Source: Streptomyces sp. CHD11 (GTDB lineage Bacteria; Actinomycetota; Actinomycetes; Streptomycetales; Streptomycetaceae). From it: a stretch of 64,000 bases of DNA. The notes beneath the pieces are model-generated. The model saw only the letters and a program-made list of their open reading frames with translations, was not told where the DNA came from and searched no databases. Each line of letters starts with the position of its first letter. Positions within the stretch are counted from its first letter, which is position 1. The translations under genes were made by a program, and so were the position numbers. The stretch covers positions 124,001-188,000 of the forward strand of contig NZ_JABTTS010000002.1 in the NCBI RefSeq assembly GCF_018638295.1, read 5' to 3'. Below, in pieces: positions 25,594 through 34,324 of this stretch.

Positions 25594-26549
25594 CTGAGAA
25601 GGCACTGAGGCTGGGGACCAGGCGCAGCAAGCTCGCCATGGCCCAGTCCGGGCAGGTGGCGGATGCCGTGAGCCAGGTGACCGGACGGCCCGTGGAGCTC
25701 GTCGAGATCACCACGTACGGCGACGTCTCGCGCGAGCACCTCGCGCAGATCGGCGGCACGGGTGTGTTCGTGGCCGCCCTGCGGGAGGCGCTGGCACGCG
25801 GCGAGGTGGACTTCGCGGTGCACTCGCTGAAGGACCTGCCCACCACGCAGCCCGACGAACTGGTCGTGGCGGCCATACCGGTGCGCGAGGACCCGCGCGA
25901 CGTGATGGTCACGCGCGACGCGCTGAAGCTGACCGACCTGCCGCGCGGCGCACGCATCGGCACCGGTTCGCCGCGCCGCATGGCGCAGCTGAACGCCTAC
26001 GCGCGCAGCCATGGCATGGACTTCGAGACCGTCCCGATCCGGGGCAACGTCGACACCCGCATCGGGTACGTCCACAAGGGCGAGCTGGATGCGGTGGTGC
26101 TGGCCGCCGCCGGGCTGAACCGGGTCGGCCGCAGCGACGAGGTGACCGACTTCCTGTCGGTCGACACGATTCTGCCCGCCCCCGGCCAGGGGGCACTGGC
26201 GGTCGAGACCACCGCGGACAACGCGGAGCTCATCGCCGCGCTCGCCGAACTCGACGACCCGTTCACGCGGGCCGCCGTGACGGCCGAGCGTTCCCTGCTC
26301 GCCGCCCTGGAGGCCGGCTGCAGCGCACCCGTGGGGGCGCTGGCCGACCTCTTGAGCGACGGGCAGATCGTCAAGGAAATGCGCCTGCGGGGTGTCGTCG
26401 GGTCGACCGACGGTGCCACCCTGGTGCAGCTGTCCACCACCGGTCCCGTGCCCCGGACGTACGAGGCGGCGATGGCGCTCGGTCGCGAACTCGCCACCGA
26501 GATGCTCGCCCAGGGCGCGGCCGGTCTGATGGGGGAGCGAGCACAGTGA
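25590..26549 (+). CDS. hemC: Porphobilinogen deaminase (hydroxymethylbilane synthase)
   Basis: HemC polymerises four porphobilinogens to hydroxymethylbilane. The 319-residue protein has LGTRRSKLAMAQ at the N-terminus, the catalytic Asp region FAVHSLKDLPTT, TGSPRRMAQL, RGNVDTRIGYV, and Cys244 in LEAGCSAPVGALA, which carries the dipyrromethane cofactor. It starts within the hemA stop (ATGA) and its stop overlaps the hemD start (GTGA), so translation is coupled through the operon. Confidence 0.96.
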   Translation: MTEKALRLGTRRSKLAMAQSGQVADAVSQVTGRPVELVEITTYGDVSREHLAQIGGTGVFVAALREALARGEVDFAVHSLKDLPTTQPDELVVAAIPVREDPRDVMVTRDALKLTDLPRGARIGTGSPRRMAQLNAYARSHGMDFETVPIRGNVDTRIGYVHKGELDAVVLAAAGLNRVGRSDEVTDFLSVDTILPAPGQGALAVETTADNAELIAALAELDDPFTRAAVTAERSLLAALEAGCSAPVGALADLLSDGQIVKEMRLRGVVGSTDGATLVQLSTTGPVPRTYEAAMALGRELATEMLAQGAAGLMGERAQ

Positions 26550-28237
26550 GCCCCACCACCCTTCCCGCCCCTCCGGAACACGGGCACGTCACCTTCCTCG
26601 GTGCCGGACCCGGGGATCCGGGACTGCTGACCCTGCGTGCCGTGGAGGCGCTGGCGAACGCGGACGTCCTCGTCGCCGAGGACGATGTCCTCGACGTCGT
26701 GCGCCGACACGCCAGGCAGGGCGTCGCCGAGGTGCACACGGAGGCCGATCCGCCGGTCCCGGGCACGCCCCAACTGACGGTCGTTGACGGCGCGTCAACT
26801 TCCGCCGGTGTCCCCCTGATGAGGGATGCGGCACATCTTGTCATGGAGGCCGCGCGGGGCGGCAGGCGGGTCGTGCGTGCGGTGTCCGGTGATCCCGGGC
26901 TCGACGCGTACGCCGCCGAGGAGATGCTGGCGTGTGCCTCGGCCGGGGTGCCGTTCGAGGTCGTGCCCGGTATCGCCACCGCGGTCGGCGTGCCTGCGTA
27001 CGCCGGAGTGCCACTGCGCGACGCCGAGGGCGCGGACGTGCGGTTCGTCGACGCGCGTACGGCGTCGGACCGGTGCTGGACGGAGGTCGGGGCGTCGGAC
27101 GGCACGGTGGTCGTCTCCGCCACGCTGGACACCGTCGCGGCCACGGCCGGCGAACTGGTGTCCGCCGGACGTAAGCCCGATACGCCGATGACGGTGACGG
27201 TCGGCGGTACGACGACCCGGCAGCGCACCTGGACGGCGACGCTCGGCACGATCGCGCAGACGCTGAAGCAGGCGAAGGTGCTGCCGTCGCCTGAGGCCGG
27301 CCGCCCGGTGATAGCCGTGGTCGGTGAGCGTTCCGCCCCCGCCCAGCGCGACCGGCTGGCGTGGTTCGAGTCCAAGCCGCTGTTCGGCTGGAAGGTGCTC
27401 GTCCCGCGCACGAAGGAGCAGGCGGCGTCGCTCTCCGACCAACTGCGGTCCTACGGTGCCGTGCCGAGCGAGGTGCCGACCATCGCGGTGGAGCCTCCGC
27501 GCACCCCGCAGCAGATGGAGCGCGCGGTCAAGGGCCTGGTCACCGGCCGCTACGAGTGGATCGCGTTCACGTCGGTCAACGCGGTGAAGGCGGTCCGCGA
27601 GAAGTTCGAGGAGTACGGGCTCGACGCGCGTGCCTTCGCCGGTATAAAGGTCGCCGCGGTGGGCGATCAGACGGCCCAGGCCCTGATCGACTTCGGTGTA
27701 CGTCCGGACCTGGTGCCGAGCGGCGAGCAGTCCGCCCGGGGCCTGGTGGAGGACTGGCCCCCCTACGACCCGGTCTTCGACCCGATCGACCGCGTCTTCC
27801 TGCCGCGCGCCGACATCGCCACGGAGACCCTGGTCGCCGGCCTCATCGAACTGGGCTGGGAGGTCGACGACGTGACCGCCTACCGCACGGTCCGCGCGTC
27901 GCCGCCGCCGGCTCAGACCCGTGAGGCGATCAAGGGCGGCGGCTTCGACGCGGTGCTGTTCACCTCGTCGTCGACGGTCCGCAACCTGGTCGGCATCGCG
28001 GGCAAGCCGCACAACGTGACGGTGATCGCGTGCATCGGCCCGGCCACGGCGAAGACGGCCGAGGAACACGGTCTGCGGGTCGACGTCATGTCGCCGGAAC
28101 CCTCCGTCCACAAGCTGGCGGAGGCCCTGGCCGACTTCGGCACCCGCCGCCGCGCGGCCGCACTCGACGCCGGTGACCCGGTGACGAGGCCGAGCGAGCG
28201 CCGGCCGGGGTCGCGCAGACGCCGGTCGACGACGTGA
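26546..28237 (+). CDS. hemD: Bifunctional uroporphyrinogen-III methyltransferase/synthase
   Basis: The 563-residue protein joins an N-terminal SUMT-like methyltransferase domain (about 10-250, FLGAGPGDPGLLTLRA, EVVPGIATAVGVPAYAGVP) to a C-terminal uroporphyrinogen-III synthase domain (about 270-535, VLVPRTKEQAASL, WIAFTSVNAVKAV, VLFTSSSTVRNLVG). The synthase closes hydroxymethylbilane to uroporphyrinogen III. The SUMT half lacks the usual RLKGGDPFVFGR block, showing VRAVSGDPGLDAYA instead, and has a weak DALLYDRL region, so its methylation activity is doubtful. GTG overlaps the hemC stop. A hairpin ends the operon. Confidence 0.93.
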   Translation: MSPTTLPAPPEHGHVTFLGAGPGDPGLLTLRAVEALANADVLVAEDDVLDVVRRHARQGVAEVHTEADPPVPGTPQLTVVDGASTSAGVPLMRDAAHLVMEAARGGRRVVRAVSGDPGLDAYAAEEMLACASAGVPFEVVPGIATAVGVPAYAGVPLRDAEGADVRFVDARTASDRCWTEVGASDGTVVVSATLDTVAATAGELVSAGRKPDTPMTVTVGGTTTRQRTWTATLGTIAQTLKQAKVLPSPEAGRPVIAVVGERSAPAQRDRLAWFESKPLFGWKVLVPRTKEQAASLSDQLRSYGAVPSEVPTIAVEPPRTPQQMERAVKGLVTGRYEWIAFTSVNAVKAVREKFEEYGLDARAFAGIKVAAVGDQTAQALIDFGVRPDLVPSGEQSARGLVEDWPPYDPVFDPIDRVFLPRADIATETLVAGLIELGWEVDDVTAYRTVRASPPPAQTREAIKGGGFDAVLFTSSSTVRNLVGIAGKPHNVTVIACIGPATAKTAEEHGLRVDVMSPEPSVHKLAEALADFGTRRRAAALDAGDPVTRPSERRPGSRRRRSTT

Positions 28238-28245
28238 GGTGAGGT

Positions 28246-28270
28246 GGGGCGCTCTTCTCGGGGGCGCCCC
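28246..28270 (+). terminator. Terminator of the rex-hem operon
   Basis: GGGGCGC (28246-28252) pairs with GCGCCCC (28264-28270) and is followed by GTCTTCGTCC. It lies 8 bp past the hemD stop. Confidence 0.7.
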
Positions 28271-28368
28271 GTCTTCGTCCGGCCTCCGACGTCATCACTG
28301 CGGTACCCCGTTCACTGTGTTGCGCCGAGGCGTTGCAGAGGGTTCGGGAGATGGCCGACACGCGCAGA

Positions 28369-28400
28369 CGTGGCCCGCACCCGTGCATGCGGGCCACGTG
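28369..28400 (-). terminator. Terminator of the second DUF397 gene
   Basis: ACGTGGCCCGCA (28369-28380) pairs perfectly with TGCGGGCCACGT (28389-28400) around an eight-base loop, just beyond the DUF397 stop. Confidence 0.85.
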
Positions 28401-28411
28401 CGTCTACTCCG

Positions 28412-28615
28412 TCAGCAAGGAGAGGCGTACGGCAGGAAGGCCGTCCAGGTGGTGGGGGTGAGCGTGAGGCGGGGGCCGTTCGGGTTCTTGGAGTCGCGGA
28501 CGAGGATGCGCGCGGGGGCGGTGGACACCTCGACGCAGCCGGGGCCGTCAGGTGTGCTGTAGCTGCTCTTTATCCACTCGGGAGCGGTGCCTTCCCTTGA
28601 GGGTTTGTGGATCAT
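28412..28615 (-). CDS. DUF397 protein with decayed HTH partner
   Basis: This 67-residue protein has the DUF397 core WIKSSYSTPDGPGCVEVS and ILVRDSKNPNGPRLTLTP. The ATG at 28615 follows GGGAGAG. Unlike the first DUF397 gene in the window, no intact HTH/DUF5753 gene precedes it. Only a short reading-frame remnant whose stop overlaps this ATG is left (next entry). It may be an orphan that still pairs with another HTH protein, or a relic. Confidence 0.85.
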   Translation of the reverse strand: MIHKPSREGTAPEWIKSSYSTPDGPGCVEVSTAPARILVRDSKNPNGPRLTLTPTTWTAFLPYASPC

Positions 28616-28674
28616 TTCTCTCCCAGCACTTTCTCGATGAAGGCCAGCGACTCCCGAGGGGTGAGAAGCCTGAG
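28612..28674 (-). pseudogene. Residual C-terminus of an HTH/DUF5753 regulator
   Basis: In the frame ending at TGA 28612-28614, which overlaps the DUF397 start as ATGA, the sequence reads LRLLTPRESLAFIEKVLGEK. This resembles the end of DUF5753 regulators (compare SPADSAELLQRMRG in the intact copy at 10023-10844). In another frame just upstream is RYGTIRAQA, like RYAKMRSQA of the intact copy, so a frameshift or deletion is likely. No further upstream remnant is recognisable. The call rests on short similarity and the expected ATGA coupling. Confidence 0.45.
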
Positions 28675-28868
28675 CCCGGATGGTCCCGTAGCGGATGGGT
28701 GTTTCGCGGTCCGGAACCCGGCCGCTGCCGCGACTGCCGGTACGGACCGAGTACAACGAGCGTGGTGGCGAGTGCGGCCTGAGCCCGTGCCCGCCCGTGC
28801 TGTCCACCGAGGCAGCCCCCTACCGCGTGTGCCGTTCCCTGCGTGAGGTGCAGGGGGTCCGGTACCGG

Positions 28869-29504
28869 TCAGCCGCCCTGGCCGGCGCTGCCGATCGGGC
28901 CGACCCGCACCGGGGAGCCGGAGCCGTCCGTGACGGGCAGTGAGGCGGCGCCCGGCCAGTCGAGGGTGACCGACTTCGTCTCGTTCGGCGGGGTCACCAC
29001 GAGCCCGGTGATGCGGGCGCCGGAGCCGCCCGTGTCGTTGGCCGGGTAGGAAATGGAGAAGGAGATCGACTCGCCGTCCTTCAGGACGGTGGCGGAAGCC
29101 GGCTCACCCGCGCGCTCCGCGGACACCGTCCCCGCGTTGGTCTCCAGGTCGACACCGGCGAAGCCCGCGATCGAGCAGTCCCGGCCGCCGCCGTTCGTGA
29201 ACGTCACCGCGACGGTGTTGTCCTCGTCGCCGCCGATGGTGCTGTCCTGCGCCGTGACCTCCAGTTCGTCGGTGCGGCACTTGCCGGTCGCGCTCTGTAC
29301 CTGGTCCGGGCTCTCCCCGGCGGAGTCCTTCGCGGCACCTTGATCCGAGCCGCCCGAGCTCGGGCCGGCGTTCGAGGAGGAGGGGGCGGACGCGGCGGGC
29401 GAGCCGTCCTGGGCCGTGGCGGCGTCGTCGTCGTTCTGGCAGGCGGTGAGTGAGAGACCCGCGACAACGGACAGGATTGCGATGGCGAACTTGTTGACGC
29501 GCAT
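28869..29504 (-). CDS. Secreted lipoprotein, probably DUF4232
   Basis: The 211-residue precursor has a signal peptide ending in lipobox LTAC (Cys near residue 22), an Asp/Ser/Gly-rich linker, then a beta-rich domain with two Cys (TGKCRTDEL, GRDCSIAGF). This fits the DUF4232 immunoglobulin-like family common in Streptomyces envelopes. The ATG at 29504 has GAGGAAG upstream; the longer frame is rejected. It is divergent from the penicillin-binding protein operon and resembles in layout the lipoprotein at 33432-34112. Confidence 0.83.
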   Translation of the reverse strand: MRVNKFAIAILSVVAGLSLTACQNDDDAATAQDGSPAASAPSSSNAGPSSGGSDQGAAKDSAGESPDQVQSATGKCRTDELEVTAQDSTIGGDEDNTVAVTFTNGGGRDCSIAGFAGVDLETNAGTVSAERAGEPASATVLKDGESISFSISYPANDTGGSGARITGLVVTPPNETKSVTLDWPGAASLPVTDGSGSPVRVGPIGSAGQGG

Positions 29505-29876
29505 GGTGTCTTCCTCGGTGTCGGTCGGTGTGCCGCCCCGGCTCTGCGGGCGAGCGCTTCTGTACACCAGGACTCGCCGGTCCGATCTTGAGTTCAGCCC
29601 AACTTCCTTCCAATACACTCCTGTTACAGGGCGAGACGGGAGCGGCGCAGACCACCACCCGGGAATCCCGGCCGGCACGGCGGTTCCCGTACCGATTTCC
29701 GTCTGTCCGCAGCCGTCGTCCGCCGGGACGGTTTCGTGACCCGGCGGGCTTGACCGTAGCGGTGAGGTGTGGGGCGTATCACCTGAACCGAACACCGTGG
29801 CGTGCCGTTGTGGGAGCGGACGCATGTGAGTGCGTCACGCTGGTGAACGAAGCGCATGGTGCGCCTGGAGGTCGGA
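29505..29876. other. Divergent intergenic region of 372 bp
   Basis: The region between the lipoprotein and the penicillin-binding protein genes presumably holds both promoters. It is somewhat lower in GC around 29580-29640. I see no credible gene, RNA or strong hairpin in it. Confidence 0.6.
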
Positions 29877-31454
29877 GTGAACAGGGGATCGAAGGCCGGC
29901 ATAGCGGCGGGAGTGGTCGTGCTGCTCGGGGTCGGTGGGTACGCGACGGTGGAGGCTGCCGGGCTGCTGAAGAAGACGGGGCCGTTGTCGCAGGACGAGG
30001 TCCGCTCGGCGGCGGACGACTTCCTGGACGCCTGGGCGAAGGGCGAGGTGGCCGACGCCGCGGAGCTGACCGATGACGAGCGGCCGGCCTTCGACGCGCT
30101 GACCCGTTTCCGGCAGGACATCGGGCCGGACGTGTCGTTCCAGGCCCGGCGGCGGGAGGCGGACGAGGTGGCGTTCTCCGTCACCGTCCGGTTCGCGGAG
30201 AGCGGGGCCGGCCCGGACTGGACGTATGGCTCCTCGCTGAAGGTCGTACGGGACGAGGGGTCGGGTGAGCCCCGTGTCGACTGGTCGCCCGCCGTCGTCC
30301 ATCCCCGGCTGGCCGACGGCGGCAGGCTGGCCCTGGTGGAGAACGACGCGTCGTCCATCGAGGCCACCGACCGGGACGGTCAGGAACTGACGGTCGAGGA
30401 GTTCCCGTCCCTGGCGACGGTGCTGCCCACGCTGGCGGAGCGGTACGGCGAGGGTCTGGGCGGTGAGCCCGGGGTCGAGGTGCGGATCACCGAGCAGGAG
30501 GGCGGGGCGGGCGGGCCGCTGCACGTCGTGTCGGAGGGGAAGAAGGCCGAGCTGCGCACCACCCTGTCCGCCAAGGCGCAGCGTGCCGCCGAGCGGGCCG
30601 TGAAGAAGTACCCGGAGTCGTCGGCCGTGGCGGTCGAGCCCGGCAGCGGTGACATCCTCGCCGTCGCCAACAACCGTGAGGACGGCTTCAACGCCGCCTT
30701 CCTCGGGAACCGCGCTCCCGGCTCGACGATGAAGATCGTCACCGCGGCGGCGCTGCTCGAGCAGGACCTGGTCGGCGCCTCCCGGCCGGCTCCGTGCCCC
30801 AGCACCGAGAGCTACGGGGGAGCCACCTTCCAGAACCTGGACAAGTTCGAGATCGACGGCGGCACCTTCTCCGACGCCTTCATCCGCTCCTGCAACACCA
30901 CCTTCGTGAACTTCGCGGAGCGTGTCGGCGCGGACGGACTCGCCGGCGAGGCGAAGGAGGTGTTCGGGATCGGGCTGGAGTGGCGCAGCGGTGTGGCCAC
31001 GTTCGACGGCAGTGTGCCCGAGGCGGAGGGGCCGGAACTGGCGGCGTCGATGATCGGGCAGGGCAAGGTGCAGATGAACGCGCTGACCATGGCGTCGGTC
31101 GCGGCCACGGCCTCCACCGGAACGTTCCGCCAGCCGGTCCTCGTGGCACCGGAGCTGGACGGCCGGGAGATCGCCGAGGCGCCCCGGTCCCTTCCCGACG
31201 GGGTCACCGAGCAGTTGCGCGGTCTGATGCGGCGCACCGCGGCGGAGGGGACGGCGGCCGAGGCGCTGCGCGGGCTGCCGGGGGACGTCGGGGCCAAGAC
31301 GGGATCGGCGGAGGTCGACGGGGCGCAGACGTCGGACAGCTGGTTCACCGGCTTCCGCGACGACACCGCCGCGGCGGCCACGGTGGAGGCCGGCGGGCAC
31401 GGCGGGGACGCGGCCGGGCCCATCGTGCGCGACATCCTGGCGGCGGGGAAGTGA
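29877..31454 (+). CDS. Class B penicillin-binding protein, NTF2-like N-domain
   Basis: The 525-residue membrane-anchored transpeptidase has an N-terminal helix (about 7-27), an NTF2-like MecA_N domain (about 35-140), a dimerisation region and a transpeptidase domain. All catalytic motifs are intact: Ser283-x-x-Lys286 in GSTMK, Ser338-x-Asn340 in SCN, and KTG from Lys474. It cross-links peptidoglycan peptides outside the membrane. The GTG at 29877 is chosen for its GGAGG five bases upstream rather than the ATG at 29856. Two small secreted-protein genes follow in the same operon. Confidence 0.92.
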   Translation: MNRGSKAGIAAGVVVLLGVGGYATVEAAGLLKKTGPLSQDEVRSAADDFLDAWAKGEVADAAELTDDERPAFDALTRFRQDIGPDVSFQARRREADEVAFSVTVRFAESGAGPDWTYGSSLKVVRDEGSGEPRVDWSPAVVHPRLADGGRLALVENDASSIEATDRDGQELTVEEFPSLATVLPTLAERYGEGLGGEPGVEVRITEQEGGAGGPLHVVSEGKKAELRTTLSAKAQRAAERAVKKYPESSAVAVEPGSGDILAVANNREDGFNAAFLGNRAPGSTMKIVTAAALLEQDLVGASRPAPCPSTESYGGATFQNLDKFEIDGGTFSDAFIRSCNTTFVNFAERVGADGLAGEAKEVFGIGLEWRSGVATFDGSVPEAEGPELAASMIGQGKVQMNALTMASVAATASTGTFRQPVLVAPELDGREIAEAPRSLPDGVTEQLRGLMRRTAAEGTAAEALRGLPGDVGAKTGSAEVDGAQTSDSWFTGFRDDTAAAATVEAGGHGGDAAGPIVRDILAAGK

Positions 31455-31455
31455 C

Positions 31456-31974
31456 ATGCCGCGTCGCCTCGTCGCCGCCCGGAAGGGCGGGCAGGGCCGG
31501 ATGAACGTGTCGCTCGGTGCCGGTGCCGGTGCCGTGCTGTTGCTTCTCGCTCTGCACGCGGGCGGAGAGACCGTGGAGGTGCCCGCCGGTGACGGTCGGG
31601 CGGACGTGGTCACCATGGGGCGGGTGTGCCGCTCCGAGCTGGCGCCGAACATGGAACTGTCCTGCGGTACCCAGGGGTTCGGCGATCTGCGGCATGCGTG
31701 CGGCGGACAGGCGGGCTGTGCCCGCACCACCGCGGTGACGGTGCGCAACAGTGGTCCCTCCGACGCCTTCGTGAGCGTCATCAGCGGGCCCCGCCAGGGA
31801 GTCCGGGAGCAGGGGACGGAAGAGAGGGTGGCGCCCCGGGACACGGTCACGCTCCGCCCCGACGGCGTGGGCTACCTGTTCGACATCGTCCTGCGCGCCT
31901 CCCGGTCCGCACCGGTGGAGCTCCGCGTCGTCCGCGTCACGGGAGCGCAGGTGACGGGGCATGAGCGGAACTGA
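31456..31974 (+). CDS. Unrecognised secreted protein in PBP operon
   Basis: The 172-residue protein has a basic N-terminus and one hydrophobic segment (about 18-36), probably a signal peptide or anchor. A domain with four Cys follows (GRVCRSE, LSCGTQ, HACGGQAGCART), then a beta-rich tail. It begins one base after the PBP stop and overlaps the next lipoprotein gene by 14 bp, so all three are one transcript. It may assist or be modified with the PBP; I know no family for it. Confidence 0.75.
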   Translation: MPRRLVAARKGGQGRMNVSLGAGAGAVLLLLALHAGGETVEVPAGDGRADVVTMGRVCRSELAPNMELSCGTQGFGDLRHACGGQAGCARTTAVTVRNSGPSDAFVSVISGPRQGVREQGTEERVAPRDTVTLRPDGVGYLFDIVLRASRSAPVELRVVRVTGAQVTGHERN

Positions 31975-32143
31975 GGAGACGCGCAGGGTGCGGCGGGGCG
32001 TGCGTACGTCCGTCCTGGTGCTGCTGCTCCTGTGCGCGGCGGCGTGCAGGGTGGGCGGTGACGACTCGGTGGGAGGGGAGCCGGAGGACGAGCCGGCGAC
32101 GACGCGGTCGCCCACCGTCGGCGCCCCTCCGGTCACGCCGTGA
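31961..32143 (+). CDS. Small lipoprotein in PBP operon
   Basis: The 60-residue precursor has a basic start, a hydrophobic core TSVLVLLLLCAAAC with a lipobox Cys near residue 29, and a short acidic, Pro/Thr-rich tail. The mature part would be only about 32 residues. It overlaps the preceding gene by 14 bp. The gap to hemB (32144-32436) shows nothing beyond GC-rich sequence. Confidence 0.65.
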   Translation: MSGTEETRRVRRGVRTSVLVLLLLCAAACRVGGDDSVGGEPEDEPATTRSPTVGAPPVTP

Positions 32144-32436
32144 CGGGGTGCGGGACCGGTCGGGCAGGCGCCGGCCGTTGACGACCCGGGTCGGGCCCTG
32201 GCGGGGTGGCCGGGTCCTCCGGGGTGGCGGGCACCACAGGCCCGGTGACCTGGAAGGTCGTGCGTCGGACCGGATTCTCCGGCGGAGTCCGCCGCCCGCG
32301 GCGACCGCGAGGGCGGGCCCGCGCCGCGGACCGGCAACGACGTGAAGGACCATGACGGAGAGATCAGGGCACGGCCGGGTCCGGGCCGACTGTGCGTCGG
32401 TAAAGGCACCGGTGGGGCGGGCGTAGCGTAGGTGGT

Positions 32437-33438
32437 ATGACGACGTACGGATCCTTCCCCGGTACGCGGCCGCGGCGTCTGCGGACCAGCCCCGCCATGC
32501 GGCGCATGGTCGCCGAGACCAGGCTGCACCCCGCCGACTTCATCCTCCCCGCCTTCGTGCGCGAGGGAGCGGCCGAGCCGGTGCCGATCGCGGCCATGCC
32601 GGGGGTCGTGCAGCACACGCGGGACAGCCTGAGGAAGGCCGCCGCGGAGGCGGTGGCGGCCGGGGTCTCCGGGATCATGCTGTTCGGGGTGCCGGAGGAG
32701 GCGAAGAAGGACGCCCTCGGGACGCCGGGAACCGACCCGGACGGGATCCTCCAGGTGGCCCTGCGTGATGTGCGGGCCGAGGTCGGGGACGATCTGCTCG
32801 TCATGTCCGACCTGTGCCTCGACGAGACGACGGATCACGGGCACTGCGGGGTCCTCGACGAGCGGGGGCGCGTCGACAACGACGCCACGCTGGAGCGGTA
32901 CGCCGAGATGGCGCAGGTCCAGGCCGACGCGGGCGCGCACGTGGTCGGGCCCAGCGGAATGATGGACGGGCAGATCGGCGTCATCCGCGACGCGCTCGAC
33001 CAGATCGGGCGGGAGGATGTCGCGATCCTCGCCTACACCGCCAAGTACGCGTCCGCCTTCTACGGGCCGTTCCGCGAGGCCGTGGCCTCCTCGCTGCAAG
33101 GTGACCGCAAGACGTACCAGCAGGACCCGGCGAACGTCCGCGAGTCGATGCGGGAGCTGGCGCTCGACCTGGAGGAGGGCGCCGACATGGTGATGGTGAA
33201 GCCGGCGGGCCCGTATCTGGACATCCTCGCGCGGGTCGCCGACTCGGTGGACGTGCCGGTGGCGGCGTACCAGATCTCCGGTGAGTACTCGATGATCGAG
33301 GCCGCCGCCGAGAAGGGCTGGATCGACCGCGACCGGGCGATCCTCGAGACGCTCACCGGCATCAAGCGGGCCGGCGCGCGCACCATCCTCACCTACTGGG
33401 CCACCGAGGCGGCCCAGAAGCTGAGCGCCGCTCAGTAG
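32437..33438 (+). CDS. hemB: Delta-aminolevulinic acid dehydratase
   Basis: HemB (porphobilinogen synthase) condenses two 5-aminolevulinates. The 333-residue protein has both Schiff-base lysines, Lys203 in [11 protein letters not shown] and Lys255 in [10 protein letters not shown]. The metal loop reads [15 protein letters not shown]. It keeps two of the Cys positions of zinc enzymes but has Asp where a third Cys usually stands, so metal use is uncertain. It is separated from rex-hemACD by about 4 kb of envelope genes and must have its own promoter. Its 3' end overlaps the convergent lipoprotein gene by 7 bp. Confidence 0.95.
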   Translation: MTTYGSFPGTRPRRLRTSPAMRRMVAETRLHPADFILPAFVREGAAEPVPIAAMPGVVQHTRDSLRKAAAEAVAAGVSGIMLFGVPEEAKKDALGTPGTDPDGILQVALRDVRAEVGDDLLVMSDLCLDETTDHGHCGVLDERGRVDNDATLERYAEMAQVQADAGAHVVGPSGMMDGQIGVIRDALDQIGREDVAILAYTAKYASAFYGPFREAVASSLQGDRKTYQQDPANVRESMRELALDLEEGADMVMVKPAGPYLDILARVADSVDVPVAAYQISGEYSMIEAAAEKGWIDRDRAILETLTGIKRAGARTILTYWATEAAQKLSAAQ

Positions 33439-34112
33439 GTGAGCGCGTCCTGCATCGACCGCTGCCAGTACGTCACGGTCAGGCTGCTGTCGTAGTACAC
33501 GCCCTCGGCCGGCAGGGACGGGAGTGCGGACGGGCCGCCGTCGCTGTTCGGCGTGCGGCCGTGGAAGCCGACGGCGAGCTTGCGGCCGGTGGTGCCGCCG
33601 TCGCCGCTGCCGTCGGCGGCCGACAGCAGCGCACCCGCGTACGCCGTCTCGCCCGGCTGCAGGCTCACGACTGCCTGCGGCTTCGACTCCTCGAACGGCT
33701 GCGGCGCCCACTGCATCTCGTCGAAGCGGAGCACCGGGTAGTAGGTGAGGTCGCAGAGCTTCGAGCCGGTGTTCTTGACCGTGATCAGCATGTGGTTGAG
33801 GGGGCGGGGGACCGGCCGGGCGGTGACGGCGGTGTTGGAGCCGTTGCAGGCGACGCGGTTCTCGGGGTCGTTGTCGGAGTCCTTCGCCCCGTCGGTGCCC
33901 GTGCCCTTCTCGGGGTCCGTGCCGGCCTGGGAGGGCTGGTCCGACGTGGTGTCGTCCGCCGAAGGACTCGCGGGCTGGTCCGGGGCCGCGGGGGCGGAGG
34001 GCTGTGACGCGCCCTCGTCGACGGTGCCCGTGCCGTCCTCACAGGCCGTGAGGGCGAGGGTGGCGAGGGTGATCCCGGCGGCGGCGAGCAGACGGAGGCG
34101 GGAGGCGCGCAT
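33432..34112 (-). CDS. Secreted lipoprotein, DUF4232-like
   Basis: The 226-residue precursor has a signal peptide ending in lipobox LTAC (Cys near residue 24), an acidic Ser/Thr/Pro linker, and a beta domain with two Cys ([19 protein letters not shown]), consistent with DUF4232. It is convergent with hemB, overlapping by 7 bp, and divergent from the transmembrane HTH gene at 34325. No enzymatic motif is seen. Confidence 0.83.
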   Translation of the reverse strand: MRASRLRLLAAAGITLATLALTACEDGTGTVDEGASQPSAPAAPDQPASPSADDTTSDQPSQAGTDPEKGTGTDGAKDSDNDPENRVACNGSNTAVTARPVPRPLNHMLITVKNTGSKLCDLTYYPVLRFDEMQWAPQPFEESKPQAVVSLQPGETAYAGALLSAADGSGDGGTTGRKLAVGFHGRTPNSDGGPSALPSLPAEGVYYDSSLTVTYWQRSMQDALTY

Positions 34113-34324
34113 GGTGAATTCCTTGTCGTGGATGACGAGTTCGGCGTGGCCGCCCGGCCGGTCGGCGGTAGCGGCGTGCTTGGATGACCAGAGCTTGTGG
34201 GGTGATCCGTCCCGGCCGCCACATCCAGCGGAAGGTCCGGGACGCTGGAACGTTCGTACCGCTGTGACCTGGGGAAACGACCATTCCCTGGAACGGTGGG
34301 ACGGGATACGGGGAGGGAAGCACG

